Of a DNA stretch of 15,372 nt, positions 9,140 through 15,372 are shown one piece after another. The stretch's first letter is position 1. Every line of letters begins with the position of its first letter. The notes below the pieces were generated by a model. It did not search any database and was not told the origin of the DNA. It was given only the letters and a program-made list of their open reading frames with translations. This stretch comes from Cloacimonetes bacterium UBA3900. Its GTDB lineage: Bacteria > Cloacimonadota > Cloacimonadia > Cloacimonadales > Cloacimonadaceae. The position numbers were made by a program, and so were the translations under genes. Location: NCBI GenBank assembly GCA_002391675.1, contig DGFM01000021.1, positions 2,384-17,755 of the forward strand. Direction: 5' to 3'.

Positions 9140-9174
9140 TGAGTTTAAGTGGCGCCAGCCTTTTTGATAGGGGC

Positions 9175-9219
9175 GGTCGCTTTGGGCGCAGCACAGTATG
9201 GTCGCTTGCCAAAGCGACC
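9175..9219 (-). repeat. Nested inverted repeats able to form two exclusive hairpins
   Basis: GGTCGCTTTGG (9175-9185) has an exact reverse complement at 9209-9219, an 11-bp pairing. A third partial copy, GGTCGCTT (9200-9207), can pair with the same right arm (9212-9219) across a 4-nt loop. The two structures cannot form together. CTTTTTG-like tracts flank both sides (around 9160-9166 and 9221-9226). It lies between the 1466-residue secreted protein gene and the cls promoter, in the intergenic stretch 9078-9292. It is not followed by a clean T-run in the direction of the minus-strand genes, so it is not a standard terminator. Confidence 0.6.
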
Positions 9220-9292
9220 CAAAAAGACAACCGACGCTTGATTGCGGCAGCATAGCAACTGCCGTTACCTTGCGCTGCGCAGACGGGCGACC

Positions 9293-12200
9293 CTACCTCA
9301 GCAAGACCATCTTGGCTCTTTTCTGATAACCCGGAGCTCTCATCCTCAACAGATACACACCACTGGCCACGGAGCGTCCCCTATTGTCTTTGCCGTCGAA
9401 GCTCAGTTTGTAGTTGCCGGTGAGATGCTCTTCATCCACCAGGGTTCTCACCAACTGGCCTTTGATGTTGTAGATTTCCAGCCTTACGCGCCCCGGCTCC
9501 TTCACGCTGTAGCTGATGGTTGTCTCAGGGTTGAAGGGGTTGGGATAGTTTCCGTGCAGAGCTGTTGCCAAAACCGGAGGCGGAACCTGAGGATCATCCC
9601 CATCTGTCAGTAAAATGAAGTCTATCGTAGTGGAAAGATCGGGATTTACGACCACATTCCGGACGGTTTGGCTTGCAAATCCGGGTGCAGAAGCTGTCAC
9701 GGGATACGTTCCCGCAGGAACCAGGAGGCTGTAGTTGCCGGCAGAGTTTGTGGCGATGTTCAGGTAGCCGTTGCTGATGGTCGCTCCGGCAATGGCTGCG
9801 TCAAGTTTACTCCTCACTTTGCCCACGATGGTTCCGTTTGGCACATTCCTGCTCAGAACGCCGGAAAAGCCGGGGAGAGAAGCAGCGCCATTATCGTAGA
9901 CAGCCTTCACTGCCCAAAGGTAGTCGCCACCGGGTACTGCAAACCAGATATCATCTCTGAAGCAGTGGTCTGTTATTGCGGACTCGGTCAGGGCAGTCCA
10001 GAGGATTTCATCTTGTTCCTGGCCGGCTTGCAGCCTGTAAACCATGAATCCTTCAAGCTCCAGCGGATTCTTGAGTGCTTCGGTACCGAGAGACCGGGCT
10101 TTACCGGTTGCGGAAGCCGAAGCCCTTTTACTCAGAACATCTCCACGCTCCAAAACCGCAGACTCTGCAGCCCCCCAGGCGATCTCCACCTCAGCACCGG
10201 TATCTGTCACCGCAGCGGTCACATCGGTCACTCCCGCAGGATAAACCACCACTTTGAGGCTCGCAGTGCAGTTGTTTGCCGCTGTTCCATCGGTATCCGC
10301 CTCCACTTTGCCATAGATAGAAGCTTGCCCCAAGGTATCGGGCGTCCAGGGGACAGTTACATCCAGGCTCTGCATACTGCTGATGGGAGGCCCGTTCACG
10401 CAGCCCAGCACCGCATCATCCGCCCCCATAAGCTTCACGGTGTAATCGGTTTGCTCTTCCAAGCCGCTGTTTCGGATGCGGATGGTGTAGAGGGAAGTTT
10501 CTCCCAAGGTGGGTGAGTCGTTTCCGGTGATGGACGTCGCCATCAGGTCATGATTTGCGATATAGTAGAAGGTCGTCTGCGGGGCTTTGCTTGAAGGACG
10601 TGCTTCGGGTGTGTTCTCGGCATCGTAGGGTACTGTTGCCCTGTCAGAGATGGTATGAACCGCACGGTTATCGCCTATGTACTGACTCTTAAACTCATTG
10701 TAGGCGCAATATCTGCCTTCAATCCAGGGAGCGTGAAACGCCATCACCAGATTTCCGCCTGTGTGGTTGAATTCGGTCTGGAAAGGGACGAAGACAGTGT
10801 TTGTACCCACTGGATAGGAGATATCTCCATCGTAGACCAGGGTCAGCTCGTTGGCGGGGATAAATCCATCACTCAGATTGTCTTGAGAGGTGCTTCCCAG
10901 ATAGATTTTGGTGTGCAAATCGGGGCAATTGTCATAGAATCTGTTATAGATAGCCAAAGCTGAGATGGGGCCGCTGCCAAAGTCCAGTTCCTCGCCCAGA
11001 AAGATGCACTGATAGAGTGTGCTACACCAGAATATATCTATGGGAACGGGCCAATACTCGTTTCCTCTACCGATGGTGTATGATTGGGTGCCTTCATTGT
11101 GCACATAGATTTCCAGCGTTTCTGTGCGGTTGTTGTGAGGCATTGCATCCCCCTCCATCTCCACTTTGCCGTAGACGCATACCGGGCCCAATGTGGCAGG
11201 TGCCCAGGGAATGGTCACTTCAGTGATGGCACCGCTATTGATGGGTGGGCCATTTACCGCCGCCAGCTCGACGTCGTCTGCTCCCATCAGCTTTACCAGG
11301 TAGTTGTCCTGAATATCATTGCCATTGTTTCTCACCCTCACTTTGAAGTTGGCTTCCATTCCCAATTGCGGTATCGGCTCGCCGGTTATGCTCACTGCAG
11401 CGATGTCTTTTTGCTGGATGGGTGTCAGGTGCATCTTGATATTTGGCAAATGGTGGTCTATATGGTTATTGTCTTGCACATCAGTGGTGGAGCCATCACA
11501 GGTATGATGTCCGCGGACACCCGTATAGGTGTAGGTAAAGGTTGGGTGTTGGTCGAAGTTGATTCCCGGTCCCCGCGCGGTTCTCACGGCGATGAGCAGG
11601 TTTTGCCCCGCGTAGGGAAAGGGAGTATTCAGCGTGATATTTTGCCATCCTATCTCGCTGGGCCTCAAGATGCCTTCTTTTACGAATGTCATGTCTGAAA
11701 CCATATCCGTCCAGCTTGCCCCGCTCAGAGAGCTGTCACTGGTATTTTTGCACCAAATCCTGTAGGTAACTCCGATGTCAGTGGGTTTGGCGCAATCCCA
11801 GGCCAGCATATCGATACTGCCGACGGCTTTGATTTGATCTGCCGTATATAGTGCGATGGAGCCATCGTAACGGTGCATTGCTCCCAGAGGAGGCCACTGA
11901 GACAATGTGCCGTCTCCAATGATGACATTGCCCGGAGCCAACACCTTGGCAATCAGCTCCACATCACTGTTTTCACCATTGCAAACCAGGCGCAGGGTGG
12001 CAGAAATATCGCCCACGGTTCCACTCGTCACGCTGACGGGAATACGCACAAATTGCCCGGGCTCCAAAACGGCAGGCAGGTTTAGCGGATCAAAGGAGAA
12101 ATCAGCCGCATCGGGCCCCAAAATGCTGATATCCGCCGCGGAAAGATGCAAGCTGCCTTCACCGGCATTATACGCAGTCACAATTATCGGTTTGGAAGAA

Positions 12201-13693
12201 ACATCACTCATCAGCTCACCAAAATTGACAACGGAAGGTGTGGCTTTCAAGACGGGGTTAGATGGCAACTCCCCAAACTCCATCAAGATATTGGGATATG
12301 AAGATTCTATCGTCCCCCCGGGAGGGTCTTCCGGTTTTGGATTGCTATACAAGTTGAATGGCGCATTGTAGTAGATGCAGGGATTCCGGCTGTACTCAAT
12401 GGTGGAATAAAAGTAGCGGCTGGTGAATTCAACGCCCGGTGTGTTTTCGTCCACGGCTATCACCAGGTTATCTATATTGTTGTAGACAAAGGGGACCTCC
12501 AGTTCTATCTCCACCCATCCGGGGGTATTGGGGATATCCACTTTGCCGGCAAACACTTGCACCATATTGCCTACAGGAATCCAGGATGCATAGACGTTAT
12601 TGCCGTAGCGGCTGAAACCCGACAATTGCGTATGTCCCATATAGACAACCCAATCATTGGAATAATCGCCTCTTCCGCCACCATGCCAATAGTAGGAAAT
12701 CTTTTCAATGCGCCGATCGCCAATGTCAATATCGGATTGCAGGTAGATGGTCTGTGTGTAGTTGTAGGTATACTTGGCGAAGATGGGGTTGTGTCCTATA
12801 TAGGTGCCATCTCCTATCCTCACCGATGGAACCAGTATAAAGGTGCCGGTTTCAGATGCCTGTGAACTGCCAAACTGGTTTTTGGCCACCACATACCAAG
12901 TGTGAGGCCCGGTTTCCAGGCTATCGAGCGTATACTTTGAGGCTGTCTGGTTTTCACTCACCAAAATGTCATCTATATAAACGTCATAACCGCTTGCCTC
13001 CGCACTTCCTGCCGGCAAAGTCCATTCCAGGTTTTTGCCGTTTATCATGGTGGCATCGTTTTCAGGATATGCCAAGGCAGGAGTCTTGGGAGGGGCGTTA
13101 TCCGGAAACACCAGCTGTATGGCAGCGATCAAATCTGTTATCCCATCTGCTTGGGCAGGGTTGTTGGGATTAACGGGCCAGCTGATATAGCTCCCGGCAT
13201 TGCCTTCACAGGTAAAGCCTCCCCAGATCACAGTTTGAGTGGCATTGGGAGTATCTTCGTAAATTGCTACCACCAGATTGTGTTCGTTGTCGTAAACAAA
13301 AGGAATTTGCAAGGGGATTTCCATCCACTCGCCCGCGGGAGGAAAGTAATCAAGAACACTGCCCGCAAACACTAAGCTGAGATTGGCAAGCGGCTCCCAA
13401 TCCGATAATGAAGCAAAACAATCACGATCGGTATGCCCCAGATAAATCATCCATTCATGGCTGTAATTCAAACTCCCATGGAAAGAACCACAATGAAAAA
13501 ACCTGATCTTGGAGATTTCGCCCTCATAGTCGATCAATTCACTCTTATAGATCTGCTGAGTATAATTGCCATACCAGGAGGTGCAAAGCGGTAAATGGTA
13601 GCTCTCTTCCTCTATATTGCCAACGGTAACAGTGATGGCTCCCAGGCCAAAAATGAGTGCGAGCGACAGACTCAAAGCTATCAGTCGTTTCAT
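9293..13693 (-). CDS. Large secreted multidomain protein with repeated beta modules and C-terminal sorting-type domain
   Basis: A 1466-residue extracellular or surface protein; the function is not known. A signal peptide (1-20, MKRLIALSLSLALIFGLGA) is followed by these visible modules: A (about 32-196), an Fn3-like domain (202-288), B (292-473), a choice-of-anchor D/ASH-like domain (477-587), C (590-757), a CARDB-like domain (762-867), D (869-1044), a second CARDB-like domain (1047-1152), an Fn3-like domain with an Ala/Ser-rich insert at about 1180-1208 (1155-1284), a carboxypeptidase regulatory-like domain (1287-1361), and a C-terminal domain (1376-1466) with NYPNPFNPETTISY, LEIYNIKGQLV and SGVYLLRM. 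Modules A to D share a PF.Y...NLV/LIAV core. The C-terminal domain is of the type used by Por/type IX secretion in related phyla, so export by that route is an inference. No catalytic motif was seen; adhesion or a structural role is plausible. The ATG at 13693 has AGGAG 6 nt upstream, and the AG overlaps the stop codon of the gene before it. Confidence 0.88.
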   Translation of the reverse strand: MKRLIALSLSLALIFGLGAITVTVGNIEEESYHLPLCTSWYGNYTQQIYKSELIDYEGEISKIRFFHCGSFHGSLNYSHEWMIYLGHTDRDCFASLSDWEPLANLSLVFAGSVLDYFPPAGEWMEIPLQIPFVYDNEHNLVVAIYEDTPNATQTVIWGGFTCEGNAGSYISWPVNPNNPAQADGITDLIAAIQLVFPDNAPPKTPALAYPENDATMINGKNLEWTLPAGSAEASGYDVYIDDILVSENQTASKYTLDSLETGPHTWYVVAKNQFGSSQASETGTFILVPSVRIGDGTYIGHNPIFAKYTYNYTQTIYLQSDIDIGDRRIEKISYYWHGGGRGDYSNDWVVYMGHTQLSGFSRYGNNVYASWIPVGNMVQVFAGKVDIPNTPGWVEIELEVPFVYNNIDNLVIAVDENTPGVEFTSRYFYSTIEYSRNPCIYYNAPFNLYSNPKPEDPPGGTIESSYPNILMEFGELPSNPVLKATPSVVNFGELMSDVSSKPIIVTAYNAGEGSLHLSAADISILGPDAADFSFDPLNLPAVLEPGQFVRIPVSVTSGTVGDISATLRLVCNGENSDVELIAKVLAPGNVIIGDGTLSQWPPLGAMHRYDGSIALYTADQIKAVGSIDMLAWDCAKPTDIGVTYRIWCKNTSDSSLSGASWTDMVSDMTFVKEGILRPSEIGWQNITLNTPFPYAGQNLLIAVRTARGPGINFDQHPTFTYTYTGVRGHHTCDGSTTDVQDNNHIDHHLPNIKMHLTPIQQKDIAAVSITGEPIPQLGMEANFKVRVRNNGNDIQDNYLVKLMGADDVELAAVNGPPINSGAITEVTIPWAPATLGPVCVYGKVEMEGDAMPHNNRTETLEIYVHNEGTQSYTIGRGNEYWPVPIDIFWCSTLYQCIFLGEELDFGSGPISALAIYNRFYDNCPDLHTKIYLGSTSQDNLSDGFIPANELTLVYDGDISYPVGTNTVFVPFQTEFNHTGGNLVMAFHAPWIEGRYCAYNEFKSQYIGDNRAVHTISDRATVPYDAENTPEARPSSKAPQTTFYYIANHDLMATSITGNDSPTLGETSLYTIRIRNSGLEEQTDYTVKLMGADDAVLGCVNGPPISSMQSLDVTVPWTPDTLGQASIYGKVEADTDGTAANNCTASLKVVVYPAGVTDVTAAVTDTGAEVEIAWGAAESAVLERGDVLSKRASASATGKARSLGTEALKNPLELEGFMVYRLQAGQEQDEILWTALTESAITDHCFRDDIWFAVPGGDYLWAVKAVYDNGAASLPGFSGVLSRNVPNGTIVGKVRSKLDAAIAGATISNGYLNIATNSAGNYSLLVPAGTYPVTASAPGFASQTVRNVVVNPDLSTTIDFILLTDGDDPQVPPPVLATALHGNYPNPFNPETTISYSVKEPGRVRLEIYNIKGQLVRTLVDEEHLTGNYKLSFDGKDNRGRSVASGVYLLRMRAPGYQKRAKMVLLR
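10238..10555 (-). repeat. Second CARDB-like domain, internal duplicate
   Basis: Codes for residues about 1047-1152 of the 1466-residue protein. It shares LMGADD, VNGPPI, a VPW-type strand and YGKVE in the same order and spacing with the copy at 11093-11410, which points to a duplication within the gene. CARDB domains are Ig-like adhesion modules. Confidence 0.75.
11093..11410 (-). repeat. First CARDB-like domain, internal duplicate
   Basis: Codes for residues about 762-867. It contains KLMGADDVEL, AAVNGPPINS, VTIPW and VYGKVE, aligned without large gaps to the copy at 10238-10555. Each copy directly follows one of the A-D modules, so the duplicated unit may be a module plus a CARDB domain. 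Confidence 0.75.
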
Positions 13694-13702
13694 GAATCTC
13701 TC

Positions 13703-15109
13703 CTAATTGATCTTGCTGATTTTCTTGACCCGATTTCTCACGTCATTGCTTCTTAAGAGATAAACACCGCTGGGACAATCGACACCGGAGCTGTTTCGGC
13801 CATCCCAGATCGCTTCCGAGTCTGTCATTTTCAGCCGCCGCACCAGCTCGCCCCGGATGTTGTAGACTTCCACGCTCTCACCTCGCAGCGAGGGATCAGC
13901 CTTGATGGAGAGCCGTGTTTTCATGGGATTGGGCCAGACGGTGAGCATATTGGCCACAGGAATCTGCACTTCGTCTACGGTTTGCACCTGCCCATCGGGA
14001 GGAAGCTTGATGATCACCTGGGGTGCATGGCCTCCCCAAGACCAATATGCACATCCATTGTCATCCACAGCCAGCAAAGATTTTGATGCCGGCGTCCAAT
14101 CCTGACAGATGGTGGCGTTATCACCCGGCTGATACCGGGCCCACTCCACTGCACCGTCTGCATCGAGTTTGACCACTACCCCCTCAGAAAGCCCCCTTAT
14201 CCCGCAAAGAAAGATATTGTCCTGCGTAACAACCAGCGAGTTTACATCTTCTATAACGCTGCCGGGAACGGTGAAGAGATGCTCCGAGCTGCCGCCGGCA
14301 AACCTGGCTACAGAGACGCCGCCCGAGCTTTTGTAGGCAAGCAGATGCGTCTGAGCACCGGACTCCGCGCTGATGCTGATACCAAAACCGAAAAGCGACA
14401 TGGAAACATCGTATGTGCTGACGATTTCACCAGCCGGATTCACCTCCAGGACAGATTGCGAGTTTCCGCTCAGATAGCAGCTGACAAGCAGATTGCCGCT
14501 ATCCAGCAAAGCCAGATCATAAGCCCCCGCACCGGATGAACCCGGCCAGTAGGCGCTGGCAAGGCTGTCTCCCTGAGCAGAAAAGCGGTAATAACAGGCC
14601 GCCCACTCGTCGCCATCTGCCGCTCTGCTTTGGCCAACTGCCACGATATCACCGCCGTCGGTGCGTAAAGCTTTACTAAAATAAGTGTTACAGGGCGGAA
14701 CAATCGGCCCGCCTATAGGCTCCCTGCCGCTAAGAGACAGTCTGTACAGCTGAATGGCGTCCGGATCCGCACACAGGAAATAAATGCCACCTTCGGCATC
14801 CACATCCACCATGGCAACAGTCGAATTGGAGTATCCCGGCAGAGTTGACTCCCACATAAATTCGCCACCGGCGTCAAGCTTGGTGATAAAATGACCCGGA
14901 AACAAAAAACCGGCATCTGCCTCATAATCACTGATAACTATCACGCTGCGGTCTAAACACAAGTAGACCGACCTCGCCGCCCGACTGCCACCATAAAGCT
15001 CCCGACAATAATAAACATAACCGCTCAGGGCAGGATCGCTCTGAGCACCTAAATAAAGTATCCCATTTAACAACAGGACGAAAAGGGCGACGAAGCGCAG
15101 TTTTTGCAT
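13703..15109 (-). CDS. Secreted propeller-like protein with C-terminal sorting-type domain
   Basis: A 468-residue secreted protein of unknown function. The signal peptide is MQKLRFVALFVLLLNGILYL with likely cleavage after LGA (residue 22). The middle (about 25-380) consists of short beta-repeat blades; KLDA.G...W....PG recurs at about 77-92 and 313-328, with DGG/DSG/DNG turns between strands, as in PQQ-like or SBBP-type propellers. The C-terminal domain (about 388-468) has VWPNPMKTRLSIK, VEVYNIRGELVRRL, IWDGRNSSG and SGVYLLR, related to the end of the next protein. The start at 15109 is preferred over the in-frame ATG at 15169 because GGGAGGT lies just upstream and the signal peptide starts exactly there. 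It is the first gene of a two-gene operon; its TAG stop overlaps the ribosome binding site of the following gene. No catalytic residues were recognised. Confidence 0.85.
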   Translation of the reverse strand: MQKLRFVALFVLLLNGILYLGAQSDPALSGYVYYCRELYGGSRAARSVYLCLDRSVIVISDYEADAGFLFPGHFITKLDAGGEFMWESTLPGYSNSTVAMVDVDAEGGIYFLCADPDAIQLYRLSLSGREPIGGPIVPPCNTYFSKALRTDGGDIVAVGQSRAADGDEWAACYYRFSAQGDSLASAYWPGSSGAGAYDLALLDSGNLLVSCYLSGNSQSVLEVNPAGEIVSTYDVSMSLFGFGISISAESGAQTHLLAYKSSGGVSVARFAGGSSEHLFTVPGSVIEDVNSLVVTQDNIFLCGIRGLSEGVVVKLDADGAVEWARYQPGDNATICQDWTPASKSLLAVDDNGCAYWSWGGHAPQVIIKLPPDGQVQTVDEVQIPVANMLTVWPNPMKTRLSIKADPSLRGESVEVYNIRGELVRRLKMTDSEAIWDGRNSSGVDCPSGVYLLRSNDVRNRVKKISKIN

Positions 15110-15113
15110 CTTT

Positions 15114-15120
15114 ACCTCCC
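15114..15120 (-). promoter_or_regulatory. Ribosome binding site that fixes the start at 15109
   Basis: GGGAGGT on the minus strand, 4 nt before ATG at 15109-15107. It lies inside the longer open frame from 15169 and places translation initiation immediately before the signal peptide. Confidence 0.8.
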
Positions 15121-15236
15121 GGCTTGGAAAGATTTGTTTCTCTGCCTGCCTGAATGAAGCATAAATCATTCCAATTTGGGATGTTATTTGCGGCCTGTAT
15201 GCGCTATTTCACCCCCAATCCCACAAATATCTGTTT

Positions 15237-15264
15237 AGTGTACATACGTGGATAATAATATCAA
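15237..15264 (-). promoter_or_regulatory. Candidate promoter of the two-gene secreted-protein operon
   Basis: On the minus strand TTGATA (15264-15259) and TACACT (15242-15237) are 16 nt apart, matching 5 of 6 and 4 of 6 bases of the sigma-70 boxes. Transcription would start near 15230 and give a leader of about 120 nt. The surrounding bases 15226-15300 are AT-rich compared with the genes. Confidence 0.4.
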
Positions 15265-15372
15265 ATACCTACTAAAATGATAGGCGTTTCCTACCAAGTT
15301 CCGACACCGGCTCCGGCAGGCCTTTTTGAAATATTTGACCTCAGCCCCTGTTTTGCGAAAACAATTCCGCCC

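Larger units (their letters stand above)
15110..15372. other. Intergenic region at right edge, no supported gene
   Basis: Apart from the ribosome binding site and candidate promoter, no gene is supported here. A minus-strand frame is open from the window edge to TAA at 15237-15235 (45 codons). Its Arg/Cys-rich product has no recognised motif, so it could be the tail of an upstream gene or chance. Confidence 0.5.

Noticed and set aside
9078..9230. N-terminal extension of the cardiolipin synthase to an ATG at 9230
   Set aside because: The added 51 residues resemble no cardiolipin synthase N-terminus, cover the promoter-like boxes and inverted repeat, and have no ribosome binding site, whereas GTG at 9077 has a strong one.
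9245..9264. Hairpin CGGCAG/CTGCCG as terminator of the 1466-residue protein gene
   Set aside because: It has only 6 bp and an 8-nt loop. On the minus strand the T-run (9225-9221) is about 20 nt away, too far for an intrinsic terminator.
15110..15169. N-terminal extension of the 468-residue protein to an ATG at 15169
   Set aside because: It would put 20 charged residues before a clean signal peptide, and a strong ribosome binding site lies immediately before the internal ATG.
15177..15223. TGGGAT/ATCCCA inverted repeat as a leader riboswitch
   Set aside because: Six base pairs across a 35-nt loop with no further supporting helices; this is expected by chance.
1..15372. CRISPR array, tRNA/rRNA gene, toxin-antitoxin pair or insertion sequence
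   Set aside because: No regularly spaced repeats, cloverleaf-like sequences, transposase motifs or terminal inverted repeats were seen. AddAB also limits phage DNA, but nothing here points to a dedicated defence island.

Overview
The window suggests a bacterium of the FCB group, most likely Candidatus Cloacimonadota (Cloacimonetes). This is an inference from protein style: very large secreted proteins with a cleaved signal peptide, stacked beta-sandwich modules and a C-terminal sorting-type domain (NYPNPFNP ... LEIYNIKGQLV ... SGVYLLR), together with a Bacteroidetes-like AddAB. No rRNA, tRNA, CRISPR array, insertion sequence or phage gene was seen.

Layout. (1) Bases 1-1059, plus strand: the 3' part of a nucleotide-sugar dehydrogenase (UDP-GlcNAc/UDP-ManNAc dehydrogenase type), cut by the left edge. 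It converges on the next operon, with one strong hairpin terminator (1092-1122) between them. (2) Bases 1144-9077, minus strand: a tight three-gene operon read cls-addB-addA. It encodes a membrane cardiolipin synthase-type phospholipase D protein (GTG start at 9077) and the two subunits of an AddAB-type helicase-nuclease for double-strand-break resection. The gaps are 18 nt and a 4-nt ATGA overlap. (3) Bases 9078-9292: a 215-bp intergenic region with a plausible promoter for the operon and a set of mutually exclusive inverted repeats. (4) Bases 9293-15109, minus strand: a two-gene operon of secreted proteins. A 468-residue propeller-like protein comes first, then a 1466-residue multidomain protein starting 9 nt after the first stop codon. 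Both end in sorting-type C-terminal domains. (5) Bases 15110-15372: upstream region with a candidate promoter and no convincing gene.

The genes form three functional blocks: surface polysaccharide precursor synthesis, membrane lipid plus DNA repair, and cell-surface or secreted proteins. I found no clear new defence or mobile system. The most notable points are the AddB subunit, which lacks both the Walker A motif and the iron-sulfur cysteines of the classical protein; the four-times-repeated, apparently unnamed beta module in the 1466-residue protein; and the switchable-looking hairpins at 9175-9219.
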